Source of the DNA: Chara braunii
Taxonomy: Eukaryota > Streptophyta > Charophyceae > Charales > Characeae
Direction: 5' to 3'
DNA: 22,584 bases
NCBI GenBank assembly: GCA_003427395.1
Contig: BFEA01000421.1
Coordinates: 633,070 to 655,653 of the forward strand
Made by a program: the position numbers and the translations under genes. Every line of letters begins with the position of its first letter. Positions within the stretch are counted from its first letter, which is position 1. The notes beneath the pieces are model-generated. The model searched no databases. It saw nothing but the letters and a program-made list of their open reading frames with translations, and had not been told where the DNA came from. Positions 7,877 to 17,699 of this stretch are shown here, in pieces.

Positions 7877-9256
7877 TTAGTCTTTAGCTTGTGGCTCTTC
7901 TGTTTCCTTATCTTCGGCCTCTTGAAGCCATTGTTCCACTGGGTCCCGACTTAGAAACCTGACCAGTCGTTGCCCCGGGAAGGACCCTTTCAATCCAGTT
8001 CCATCAAAATCTTCCAGTTTGAAGGTGTTCAGTCCCACCGGCTTGGCGACCCGGTAGGGGCCTTTGAACCTCCTTCCCAACTGTCCCGACCAAGTACTTT
8101 CCAGTGCTGAGTTCCTTAGCAGTACCATCTCCCCCACCAAAAGTGACTCCTTTCTGACATTCTTGACCTGGTCCCATCTTACTTTGTCCCTCATTCTGCT
8201 GTCCAGCACCCGGCTGGCGATGTCTTCCATAACCTCCTCATTCTTAAGGATCTGTTGACATCTTGCCTCGATTAACTCTTCAGTGGTCATTTGTGGATCA
8301 TTATCTAACCTATTCCAGGTAGGTACCAAGGCTTCCACAAGAAAGTTGATCTCTCTTCCGTACCAAGCTCTGCCGGGATACATCCTGTTGTTCTTTTAGG
8401 AGTTATATTCTCTGCAAAAACAGCCTGCTTAAGAAACCTAGGCCAGTTCCCCAGATGGTCTGCTGCGAGCTTTGCAATTGTGTTCTTCAAGGTTCGGTGC
8501 CCCCTTTCCACCGGCGCATTGGCCTCAGGGTGATACGGCTCGATGAGTTTGATCGGCACGCAGAGTCTCTTAAGTATCCCCAATACTTCTTGGTTCACAA
8601 ATTTCGTCCCATTGTCTGCTATAAAACTCCTGACGAACGGGTGCCTTAAGTAGAAGTCTTCTATCCAGTCCGCCACACTCCTCCCTGTCTTTTTCTTGAG
8701 GGCGACTGCCTCCACGAACCCACTCAAGTTGTCTCGCGCATCTAGGATATACCTGTATCCATCCGTTGATACAGGTAATGACCGCAAGGTCGAGGTGGAC
8801 CAGATGTCCCGGCCCTAGCACCCGCGTTGGTCTAAGCGGCTCGAAGACTCGTACCGAGCTTCGTTCTTGGCAAATAAGGCAAGTCTGGCAGTATATAACG
8901 ACCATGCCTGCCATGCCTGGCCAATAATAGAGCGGCGTTATCTTTGCAAGTTTTCCTTTGGAAGATCGATGTCCTCCCGCTAACCCGTCGTGCATTGCCT
9001 GGATAACGTCTACTTGCCTAGACCTTCCGCTCACAACCCTTCTGGGCATAGCACCTTCCTCCCTCCGGAACAAATGCCCGCCCCTTATGACGTACCTTTC
9101 GACTTTTTCTCTTGCCTTAATACTGACTTCCGTAGGTTGTTTGTTTCCTACCAACAACAAGCCGATCTCCCGAAAGAGCCCTTCGTATGATTGAACATAT
9201 AAAAACTCTTCTCCTTCCTTGCCCCCATCCTTTCCTTCCTGCATCTGATTTACCAC
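7877..9256 (-). pseudogene. Ty3/gypsy integrase, frameshifted
   Basis: Integrase inserts the cDNA copy into host DNA. The N-terminal zinc-binding domain shows HDGLAGGH, YYWPGMAG and CQTCLIC (H-x6-H, C-x2-C). The first catalytic Asp is in VHLDLA (8791-8789). A frame change near 8782 then separates it from the rest of the core. There ADNGTKF (Asp at 8616-8614) and VERGHRTLK (Glu at 8508-8506) are exactly 35 residues apart, the D-x35-E signature. A second frame change near 8349 leads into the C-terminal part. That contains RRFKGPYRVAK, the GPY/F module, and ends at the stop at 7877. No chromodomain is seen after it. All three catalytic residues survive but lie in different frames. Confidence 0.9.
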
Positions 9257-9585
9257 TCATTGCAACTCTTTCCTTTCCCAAGATTCCACTAAGCTCATCA
9301 CTGCTTCCCGGCCCCCTTCGACCGCCATTGCTATCAGCTCCTTCTTCGGTCCAACTATCGCTCCCCATGAGTCCTTTTCTTCTCTGCGTCCTCGAGTGGT
9401 AACTGAACCTTCCCCAAGTTTAGCTACTACGGCAAGTGCCCCCTTCTGCAAAGTCTGGATCAATAGTTCTCCCGATGTGCATCCCTCGCTCATCATTTCG
9501 TTATCCACCGCAAGAGTTCCTCCTTCGTATTCGNGGAAGGCGTCTATGGGCTTTGCATCCTCCATCCCTTCGGGAGTGATGCAAA
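9257..9585 (-). pseudogene. Pol tether between RNase H and integrase
   Basis: It is in the same frame as RNase H and the start of integrase. After ADGLSR (the usual end of a Ty3/gypsy RNase H) comes a hydrophilic segment, PEGMEDAKPIDAF onward, with an ambiguous base at 9534. It ends in TGA at 9259-9257, after which the integrase frame continues unchanged. The segment probably links the two enzymes and has no catalytic motif. Confidence 0.6.
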
Positions 9586-10090
9586 CCCGACTCAGCCCAT
9601 CTGCCTTGTTGCAGATTCCAGCAATCCGTTCGATCTTGTAATCAAACTGCCAGATGAATCCTACCCATCTCCCTACCGTTGGATCTATAGGCCTGTAATT
9701 CTTAAGGGCCCCTGCAACATTCGTCGGATCAATCCTTAAGATGAACCACCTCCCAAATAGGTAGGCCTGGAAGGTCTTAAGGCAATGTAGGATGGCTAAG
9801 ACTTCCTTCTTGAATTGCGAGTATCACCGTTCTGCGGAGTTCAGGGTTCTACTTTCGAACCTAATCGGCCTCTCTTTTCCTCCCTCATCCCTTTGAATCA
9901 ACACACCTCCTACGGCCGAAGGTCCTCCATCCGTCTCTAGGATGAAGGGTCGTCCCACTTCGTCATTAAAACAAGGCGCGGACAGGGCGACTGTCTCAGA
10001 TGTCAGTATGTCCTTGAGCCTTTCGACAGCCCCTTCTTGCTCCTCCGTCCAATCCATGGTTCCTTCTTCCCTGATCATATCCCGGATAGG
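9586..10090 (-). pseudogene. Ty3/gypsy RNase H domain, one in-frame stop
   Basis: RNase H removes the RNA strand of the RNA-DNA hybrid. The frame shows FILETDGGPSAVGGVL (first Asp), RPIRFESRTLNSAER, then YSQFKKEVLAILHCL (catalytic Glu region), and YLFGRWFILRIDPTN (Asp). This is the typical order and spacing. TGA at 9826-9824 falls between SAER and YSQF, where related enzymes read straight on. ADGLSR closes the domain. It is separated from the reverse transcriptase by TAG at 10093-10091 in the same frame. Confidence 0.85.
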
Positions 10091-11255
10091 CTAAGCAATC
10101 TTGGCAAAATTCTTAATAAAGATCCTCCAAAAGCCGACCACGCCTAGGAATGCCCTTACTTCCGTCGTCGTGCGTAGTGGCGTCGGCCACTGTGATATCT
10201 TGTCGGTCTTTGCTGGATCCGGCTTCCTGCTGTAAGCACCGCAACAAAATCCTAGTATAGTCACCTCCGGTACTGTTAGGATACTCTTTGGTCCACTAGC
10301 CATAATGTTGTATACTAGGAACCGGCGGAGTAAGTCATTGATGTCCTGCAGGTGGTCCCACACAAAACGTCGGATCCCTAGCTGGACTTCCATCTCGTCC
10401 TTTTCCTGCGCGCCTTTGATCGGATTGTCTTCGATGTAAGGTTCACATTTTTATGGGAATATGTCCCCGGCCACGGCGATCATCCTGCGTTGCGCTTCGG
10501 CCACCGCGTTTGTGAATCCCATAGGTGTCACCTGCATCTGTAGTTGGCCTAGGGGGTGTGCATAGCGGTGTATGGCCTGTCCCGAACATCCAATGGAAGC
10601 TGGTCGTACCTTGAGTACAGATCTATCAGGAAGTAAATGCTCCGACTGGCGTGCGATTCTGCTAATAAGTCAGCCTGAGGTAGCGAGCCAGCATCCCGGA
10701 TGGTTACCGCATTCAACTTCTGCAGGTCCTGAATCCACCTTAGTATCTTGTTAGGCTTCCGAAAGACGAGCCACCGATTTGCGTATGGCGATGCCGTAGG
10801 CTCCGCAACAAAGGAGTCCATCTTTGCTCGGAGGAGGTCTGTTACCTCTCCCGCTATCCCAAATTCATAGGATGTTCCCTTGTCATTCCAACACTCATGT
10901 TCTACCATGTGGATCCTGACCGGAGGGATCAACTTCGCATCCAGTCGTCCCTTCTGGTGATCACTACAGGCAAACGCCAGATGAAATTTCTGGCAGGTCC
11001 TTTTGATCAGGCGGTTTTCTTCCTTCTTTAAGAACCCGTCTATCCCTATCTTCATTGTCTCCGCTAGCTCCTCTGGTATCCGATGTCCCTCCGTCGCCCT
11101 TCTTTCTCGGATCACTCGAAGGACCTCTTCCTCCTTCTCCATAGCCTCTTCCTTTGATGTCTCTAGCAGGATCGAGACCGGTTTTGCTTTCTTTCCTACC
11201 GGCTTGTACTTTCGAACACTTCCTTCCGGGATCTTTCTCCTAAAAAATGAACAGC
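10091..11255 (-). pseudogene. Ty3/gypsy reverse transcriptase, YIED active site
   Basis: The fingers region shows SPYANRWLVFRKPNKILRW and QDLQKLNAVTIRDAG. Motif A is FLIDLYSRYDQLPLD, where the usual Ser-Gly-Tyr is Ser-Arg-Tyr. A frame change near 10553 is followed by QMQVTPMGFTNAVAEAQRRM. A TAA at 10453-10451 sits just before the active-site strand, which reads YIEDN (10438-10427) where YxDD is expected. The thumb/connection follows with VTILGFCCGAYSRKPDPAKT and LRTTTEVRAFLGVVGFWRIF, then TAG at 10093. The first Asp of YxDD replaced by Glu would be expected to cripple catalysis. A frame change near 11250 separates this frame from the protease. Confidence 0.9.
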
Positions 11256-12178
11256 CAGACTATGACTCGTGGTTGAATACTAACTAATTTCCCATTCAGG
11301 TAATATCCCTTTTGCACCTCTCTTTCGAACTTGGCCAAGGCTGCCGAATCCACTCCTACCTTGTGGTATCTGAGGGCCTTGATGAGTTGTAATAAATCGG
11401 GGATCTCGAGTGCGATTTCTGGCACGTCTATGAGTACTTCTTTCCGTTTGGGCAGGCTAGCACCAAGTTCGACCTCTGACTCCCTTTCCGCTACCATAAC
11501 ACCTAGGACTTCGTCCTCCTGCCTCCTCTTCTTCTGGGGCAGGCCCATCTTGATCCACTCCTTTTTGTTGAATATTTCCTCAATCATGATTTTTACCCTT
11601 TCTCTCATACCCTCCATCCGTGCGACGGCGACCATGTTGCCAATTTCCCCTTCGGGGCCCTTCGGGCGGTCTCCTCCCGTTCCAAGGAGTCGAAGGAGCT
11701 TTCCCCGGCCGGTCACAGGGTCCTCTATGTCTACCATGTACAAGCCATCGTGCAAGTGCATGCCTATCATCTCTACGTTCGCACACCATGGTCTCCCGAG
11801 GATTATGTCGTGGTCCATTTCCTCCATTACGGTCATCCGCTGAAACGACCAGATCGATTCCCTGACCCCTGCCTTCACAACACACTTCGTGACGTACCCA
11901 GCGAACGGGATTTCCCCGCCAGCTCCCCGGATATTCCCTGTTACTTCCTTGTTTACCGTACATCCCGTGATCGTTGCGAAATCTCTCCTTATGAGAGTGA
12001 TTTCTGCTCCCCCGTCTACTAATGCGTCGGTGTGATGACTCCCGATCTGGATTTTCAATTTTCCTACAGGTAGCGCATGAAAGCTAAGCTTCGTCCCGGG
12101 TGGCGATCTCATGACTTCGCCACCCTCTCGGTCGGGCAAGCTCAAACGAATGTCTGCAAAGGCCTTTTCGAGATCCTC
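11240..12178 (-). pseudogene. Retroviral-type aspartic protease
   Basis: The protease cleaves the Gag-Pol precursor. The active-site loop reads ALVDGGAEITLI, where most families have Asp-Ser/Thr-Gly. The flap follows, and the second conserved block is HDIILGRPWC. The frame is shared with the zinc knuckle and linker upstream (TAG at 12181-12179 intervenes). Its last residues, before the stop at 11242-11240, are out of step with the reverse transcriptase, so a small indel lies near 11250. About 90 residues between the protease core and that point form an acidic linker. Confidence 0.8.
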
Positions 12179-12739
12179 CTAGTCCCCGCGACTCCTTTGC
12201 AGGTTAGCCACTTCTTGTGGAACTTCCTCCTCCCTCTCCCCTTCTGATAATTCGGGGTTGTCGGCTATTTCTACTCGCCGCCGGGTCAACAGTTGTCTAA
12301 GCCCTTTGAGCAACCTAGGGCTAACCTGCAGCATAGTCTGAAAAGACACCGACACCATGGTTTCTAGTAACTTGCTAATGGTGTCGTCGATTTCTGGCAA
12401 GGATAAGATCGGGATTTGGAACCTAAACTTCTTCTTGGCAACGGTAACTTTGTCGGTAGGCTCCTCTTCCCTAGGTTTCCCATAGACCTTTTCCGGTTCC
12501 TCGGCCTCAGGCTCTGCCTGGGGTTCCGAACTTCCAGCAACCTCCTCCATCACGGTGTCGCGGTTAATCCTTCTCCCAGCCGTCCCTAGCCGAGTAGTAG
12601 CGTTCACTCTATCACGTCCGTCGTTTTCCAAGATAAAATTGACCTGCGGCCCGCGCCCCTGATGTTGATCCCAGATGATCTTGCCCACCGATTCGGCTTC
12701 TACGGCTGTTATTTCTAGCCCGTTGAGCATGATAATGAC
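12179..12739 (-). pseudogene. Gag-Pol linker before the protease
   Basis: It is in the same frame as the zinc knuckle (12940) and protease. It begins after TGA at 12742-12740 and ends at TAG 12181-12179. The first part is acidic and probably disordered (SEPQAEPEAEEPEK). The second part, FQIPILSLPEIDDTISKLLE through LQVSPRLLKGLRQLLTRRR, is a predicted helical segment. A similar helical segment precedes the protease in many plant and fungal Ty3/gypsy elements. No catalytic motif. Confidence 0.7.
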
Positions 12740-14380
12740 TCACCGCATCCCTCCTGGCGAGTTCCAGTTCACCCGTTCTCCTTGTGGTCCAAATATCTCC
12801 TTTTTTAATGACCTAGTACACCTTCTTTTCAGAACATCATGGTTGAGCTTTGGGCACGCGCGCACATAATGTCCTATCGCGGTACAGTACTTGCATTGCT
12901 CGTTAGCGGGGTCTCTCTGTCCGAACCCACGATTGGCCACTCCTCGCGGAACTACTGCTTCCTTGGGCGGGAGTGGGGACGGGATACTTGCGCCTGCATA
13001 ACTAGTAGCGCGCTCTCCATCCTTTCAATTTTGTTGTCGACTCCGTGCATCCGTTTGTGTAGGCTTTCAATCCCCTTTTTCACCTTGTCGCTCGTCCTAC
13101 TGGTCAAGTCTATAATTTCCCCTTCCTTAAGCAAGGCCAATGTCTCGGTCACTACCGTCTTTTCGGCCAGATCCGTTACCGTACTGAAATCAACGTCCCT
13201 GGTGTTTACAAATTTGCTCGTCGGTTGGTAAGCCAACAGGATCTTGTCCTTGTCGAACTCGGAGAACTGTCTGAGGAAATACTTACCCATTATTCGATCC
13301 GTAACCCCGGGGATTCTTAGTGCTACCAAAGTAAACTCCCGTAGGAAATCATTGTACGTTGCGAAGTTCTTTCTCTGGACTGCCGCTAAATCGCTCTCCG
13401 TTGCCATCTTTTCTGCTGCCAGATACTTTCTCATCATCACATCCCGGGTTTCTTTCCAAGACCGGCTTGCGGCTACGATGGCCATTAAGACACATGCTGT
13501 CCTAGGTGGTCCATCTTCTCCTCTTCGTTCCATTTCAACAGCGCAGCCAGGTTCTCGTAATCTATCAGGAATTGCGTGATGTTCGCCCCATCAAACGTCA
13601 ACTTCTTCTTAGCATCCGCTAGGTAGCCTTGATTTTTGTTTAGTGCTCGCGTGAGGGACGACACTATCTTCTTAAGGCCGCCCTCGGAGCTGCTGGCCTC
13701 GCCTGTCACACTATTATCCGGACCTTCCTTGCCAGCCTTCTATCCCTCCCTGGTTTTCGTAGTTCCTTCTGGGTCAAACCATCCCAACACTCTTTCCCTA
13801 AGGCTCCAGAGTCCTTCGCATTCTCGTGTCACTGCTAGCGTGGTCGGCAGGCGGCTAGCCCTACTATCTATGGCTGGCGGGGTCGTAGCCTTTTCCACGT
13901 CCATCCCCGGAGAGTTCTCCCCTTCTTTCCTTCTCCACGGTCACTACCTTTATCCCCTTGTCTAGTCCCACCTCGGCCGGTTCTCCGTTCGTCCCAGGGT
14001 TCCTCTTCCAGAGAGCCTTCTTCGTTCCCAGTCATCATTTCCTCAATCAATCTCGCCTTGTATTCCGCGGTCCTTTTGTCTATCTCGACTAGTCTGCGCC
14101 TCGTATCCGTGACTCTTACTTTCTTAGACACGGCTCCTTCCAAGTTCTCGGGGCTTGTCCTATCCTTATTCCTGCCTTTCTTGGTCCCCTAAGTCCCCTG
14201 TCTGCTTCCCCCAGCTTTCCCCGAGCTTTCCCCCGTGGAGATCTCCTTCCGGTTCCCTTTGGTACCATCCGGATTTATCGATTCTCTGTCCTTCCTCCCT
14301 CCTTCGCTTTGTGCGGCACTGCCTCCTAAGCCCAGTTCTTCTTCACTCTTATGATTATCTGTCTCCTCCTCCGTTGCCAT
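12740..14380 (-). pseudogene. Gag polyprotein with CCHC zinc knuckle, multiply broken
   Basis: Gag forms the virus-like particle. The likely start is ATG 14380-14378 (MATEEETDNHKSEEE), a hydrophilic leader interrupted by TAG at 14191. It is followed by a basic helical stretch (RRRLVEIDKRTAEYKARLIE). The capsid-like core is KKLTFDGANITQFLIDYENL (about 13600), then, after a frame change near 13490, SWKETRDVMMRKYL, KNFATYNDFLREFTLVALR and GKYFLRQFSEFDKDK. After another frame change near 12965, CKYCTAIGHYVRAC (12895-12854) is a perfect C-x2-C-x4-H-x4-C knuckle for RNA binding. Further lesions lie near 13930 and at 13742. The wording resembles Chara elements from memory. Confidence 0.85.
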
Positions 14381-14638
14381 TTTGCCTAGTTCTGCATAAG
14401 CCAAATAATTCCCAGGACACACGCAATGCGAGGTATTTTCGGTTTCCAAGGCTCCCAGCCCTGTTGGCTTATCTGTATAGCCTCCTTTCCCATCCTCGTT
14501 TCCTGATTGCCCTTCCTTAAGGAGGGGCCACGGCTGGGCGGGAACCGAGCTATGAACGTGACTGACTTCCTTTATCACAAGCCCGTTTGTAGTGCCCTTG
14601 TCCCGTCGGCCGGCGCGAGGGAGTCCGGGTTAGGCGTC

Positions 14639-14664
14639 CTGCTGGGGGAAGCCTCCCCGAGCAG
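14639..14664. other. GC-rich hairpin between ORF A and gag
   Basis: CTGCTGGGGG, a short AAGC turn, and CTCCCCGAGCAG form a strong stem with one bulge. It lies in the roughly 460-bp gap between the end of ORF A (14841) and the gag start. A T12 run follows on the plus strand at about 14675. It could belong to a retroelement leader; no function is assigned. Confidence 0.4.
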
Positions 14665-14840
14665 CGTTTCCCGTTTTTTTTTTCCTCCGGGTTATGGTCA
14701 CTCATTAGGAGTCTACCCCTTCTTTGTTTTTCTAGTGGGTTTTAGCCATCCGGGTCGGAGGCCCCTTTTTTATTCCCATCGGTGGATTTCCGTACGCAGC
14801 GGTCTATACTAGATCTGCCCTATTGGCCTGCTTGAGGATC

Positions 14841-15611
14841 CTAGTCCCGTTCGCGCCCTCGTGGTTCTTCCGGTTCGGTCGGCTCCTCGAATAGCTCAGC
14901 CACCCCCGTTAGATAATTCTCCCCTATCTCGATTTCCCTTTGGATTATGTGTTCGTGCCCTGCCTGATCTAGCCAGGGCGCACAAAATATCAGGATATGG
15001 ATGACCTCCAATAACTCGTGGGCCCTGTTTCCCCAGAACGGCCCATGTCTCACGGCGACATCATAGAACATCCCGATGGTTAGCGAGGGAAAGTGGTATG
15101 CCCACATTATTGCCGAGTCTGCCAGCTTTCGCGCCCTTGCGAAACTCCCGAAGACGAGATCTATCATAAAACGGGGAATCCGGCACCTCAGCGGCGTGGT
15201 TGGTGCTCTGAATTCGTGCCATCCCCCCATTTCCACCCGGGTAAGTAAGCCCACGTTCCTTCTACCCCTGACTGATTGTCCTATCCGGGTCAACGTCTGG
15301 GCAGCCCTTTGAAAAATCGGTGCCAGCTCGTGACCTTGTGCTATCTCTACCCCCAACGAGTGCCAGCCGATCTCAGGCAAATACATGGTCCCGGTAACTT
15401 CCAGATTGGAAAACAGATCGTCCCCGGGTCCTCGGTCGAGTCTCATCCCTGTCCACCGACATTCTACCAACATGAAGGCGGCGTCCCTCCCCAAAGTCAC
15501 AGCCTGCCATTCTATATCGAACCCCCGATAAGTTGAACTCGACGGGAGGGATACTTCCCAGCGTCCACTGTTATTCCACGGCGGTCCGGGGTACTGGGGT
15601 TGTCGCGCCAT
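14841..15611 (-). CDS. ORF A, intact member of an unrecognised four-member tandem family
   Basis: The frame has 256 codons from ATG 15611-15609 (MARQPQYPGPPW) to the stop at 14841. In-frame codons continue upstream to about 15707, but MAR is also the start of ORFs B and D. Family blocks in order are WQAVTLGRDAAFMLVECRW, YLPEIGWHSLGVEIAQG exactly 23 residues later, CRIPRFMIDLVFGSFARAR, MFYDVAVRHGPFWGNRAHEL and IEIGENYLTGVAELFEEP, then an acidic tail. The N-terminal half looks beta-rich and the C-terminal half helical. There is no signal peptide, membrane segment or known catalytic motif. It is the copy nearest gag and the only one of the four without a stop. I do not recognise the family; a retroelement accessory protein or a host gene cluster are both possible. 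Confidence 0.65.
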   Translation of the reverse strand: MARQPQYPGPPWNNSGRWEVSLPSSSTYRGFDIEWQAVTLGRDAAFMLVECRWTGMRLDRGPGDDLFSNLEVTGTMYLPEIGWHSLGVEIAQGHELAPIFQRAAQTLTRIGQSVRGRRNVGLLTRVEMGGWHEFRAPTTPLRCRIPRFMIDLVFGSFARARKLADSAIMWAYHFPSLTIGMFYDVAVRHGPFWGNRAHELLEVIHILIFCAPWLDQAGHEHIIQREIEIGENYLTGVAELFEEPTEPEEPRGRERD

Positions 15612-15773
15612 TCGCACACGGGCTTGAAGTTCCATATGCTCACGTCTTGCTGCCATGGTTACCTTGGTGATTTCGTGCATGATCCACATAGAAAGTGTTA
15701 CAGCCAATCCTTAGAAACCGTCCACCTACTGCCCCCTTGTCCTTCGTGTTTTCATTTCCCTTTCTAGTCCCAA

Positions 15774-16565
15774 CTACCCCTCTATTCCCCAGGGAGCAGT
15801 AGCTTCCTCGGGCTGTTCATACAGCCGGTAGAGATCATCTATGTAGGTCGTGCCCCGATTTACCTCTCGCCGAATGAATCTCCACATGGTCTCATCACTT
15901 ATTTGAGGGACTCTTGGCCTAGTACTCATCGCTGCTCGTAGAATGTAAAGCACCTCGCCCCCTTGTTCGTTCCGGAAAAGCCCCATCTCTAGAAAGGCCC
16001 GATAGTACTCTCGATACATTATCGCTTTGTCAAAATTTAGCCTACTTACGGTAGTTACCGCCTGCTTCACTCGTTCTATGCCTCCCATTCGTCTTAGCAG
16101 GAAGGGCGGCATACTCATCCGTACGATCTCATTCGGCAACTCAAAGACCCCTGCTGCGGCGACTTTTACCTCAGCCATCACGTCATCTCGTTCCGGATCT
16201 GCAAACTCAAACCCCTCTCGCCAGGTTATTTGCCATGCTCCTTCGAACATTCGCACGGGGTCATCCCTGGAAGCCAAAGCAATCCCAAAGGTCCGTCATC
16301 CCTCTTCCGACAGGTGTAAGGATCCCGTCGCATGTACACGCCCCGGGCGATTCAAGTCTACGTCCCCGAACTCCCCTCTCGCACGCCATTCCAGCTCCAC
16401 TACTAGGTACACCGTATCTTCCACCAACTCTACCCCCACCCAGTCGATCACCGGATTGCCTACCGTACTTCTTGCCGGCAGGCTTATTTCGACCCTGCCC
16501 TCTGATATTCTTGGTGGCAGGATCCCACGAGGTCTATCCGCCCAGATCGTCATTCGTCGGGCCAT
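15774..16565 (-). pseudogene. ORF B, second family member, one in-frame TGA
   Basis: The frame runs from ATG 16565-16563 (MARRMTIW) to 15774, about 263 codons. TGA at 16298-16296 interrupts it with no frame change. Blocks: WVGVELVEDTVYLVVELEW; then, 23 residues on, HLSEEG-stop-RTFGIALASR; MSMPPFLLRRMGGIERVKQ; EYYRAFLEMGLFRNEQGGEV; VNRGTTYIDDLYRLYEQP. The stop occupies the position of the Trp in ORF A (EIGWHS) and ORF C (KDGWHL), so it is probably a TGG to TGA transition. It lacks the long acidic tail of D and resembles C more than A in its last block. It is separated from A by 162 bp and from C by 305 bp. Confidence 0.65.
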
Positions 16566-16870
16566 CTCGCAATGTCTCCTTTCCTGCTTTCTTAGTCCGA
16601 TTGCTGCACCCACCGAGATTCCATGTTTTTCGTGTTTTAGTCTCTCAACCCTCCCTACTTATCATACACTGGTTCTTGCCGTTATCCCCAACTCATACAC
16701 GTTCAATTCTACCTGGCCCCCATTTTCCAGTTGCTGTCACTTTCCCCTTGTTTCGATCCTTATGCACCATCTACGGCCTAATATACACACTCCCTTTCTT
16801 ATGTTACACCTTACTTCACAGGCACCCCCCATACTCATTCCTTTCGTTGTGTTCGACCACTTGGCCTCAT

Positions 16871-17626
16871 TCAGTCGAACCACAGTACCTCAAATAGTTT
16901 AAAAACGTCGTCTACGTAGGAGGGTGCAGCCGCGGCCTCCCAGCTAACTATGGCGTCCCAAGACTCCGCCTCTACCTCTAGGCGGTCATACCTGCCTATT
17001 CTTAGGACGATGATGACTTCCTCGGCTTTATCCCCGTTGAAGGACCTATATTTCAATGAGAGCCTATAGAACTCCTCAGTGAACCATGCACACTCTATAT
17101 GCACCTTTCTCATGGAGTCGGCTACTTCTAAAATGTGCTCAAACCCCCCAAACCACTCGGCTATGAATTCCGGTACCCAAGCCGTTATCCGTAGACTTGG
17201 GGGATTGAGTTTCTTCCATCCTCCCATCACAACTCTGCTGCTAACTTCGTCCCATCCCTCATTAGCGAACAACTTGCCTTCCTCTCGGGTTCGGGCTTCT
17301 GCATCCGCTAGAAGCCACATCGGGTCTTGTCCCATTGCTAACATGGTGCGAAACAGGTGCCATCCATCCTTGGAAAGGACAATCGTTCCAACTGACTCTA
17401 CCTTGCCTTCTGCTATATCATCCCAACCTTCGTCTTCCTTTATCGGGTTCCACAACCGCTTTATCCATACATATGACAAGTCCCGGACAACCTCAAACCC
17501 AATCCAGTCGCATGTGGTCCCTCTCCATCCGTTCCCTGTTGGTATAGGCATTTATATTCCTCCTCTGAGTCGCCGTGGTTCCCAGCCTTTGGAGGGGTAT
17601 TCCATCATCCTTTCTTCTCTAGTCAT
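16871..17626 (-). pseudogene. ORF C, third family member, one in-frame TAA
   Basis: From ATG 17626-17624 (MTREERMMEYP) the frame reads to TAA at 17554-17552, then on through MPIPTGNGWRG to the stop at 16871, about 252 codons. The segment downstream of the TAA (227 codons from ATG 17551) could still be translated alone. Blocks: WIGFEVVRDLSYVWIKRLW; then, 23 residues on, VLSKDGWHLFRTMLAMG; AWVPEFIAEWFGGFEHILE; EFYRLSLKYRSFNGDKAEEV; AAAAPSYVDDVFKLFEVL. The upstream part aligns with the starts of A and B, which is why I place the start before the stop. It lies 73 bp downstream of ORF D. Confidence 0.62.
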
Positions 17627-17699
17627 CTTTCCCCTTTCCTGCACAATACCAGACCACCCGTCCTCCCTAAGTTAAGTCACCCTACCCCTCTTAGAAGTC

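Larger units (their letters stand above)
7877..14380 (-). mobile_element. Decayed Ty3/gypsy-type LTR retrotransposon, internal gag-pol region
   Basis: The order gag, CCHC knuckle, protease, reverse transcriptase, RNase H, integrase (integrase last) is that of Ty3/gypsy (Metaviridae). Eight in-frame stops are visible: TAG 14191, TAG 13742, TGA 12742, TAG 12181, TAA 10453, TAG 10093, TGA 9826 and TGA 9259 (first base on the minus strand). Frame changes occur near 13930, 13490, 12965, 11250, 10553, 8782 and 8349. The copy cannot make its proteins. The text resembles Chara retroelement gag-pol from memory. I found no LTR pair or canonical tRNA-Met primer binding site, so the ends are undefined. 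Confidence 0.9.

Noticed and set aside
11331-11843. A 170-codon plus-strand frame over the protease region
   Set aside because: The opposite strand encodes a recognisable protease; this frame has no domain.
16027-16902. A 291-codon plus-strand frame opposite ORF B
   Set aside because: It is antisense to a frame with clear paralogs, is rich in Ser, Pro and Leu and lacks any motif, so it is a shadow.
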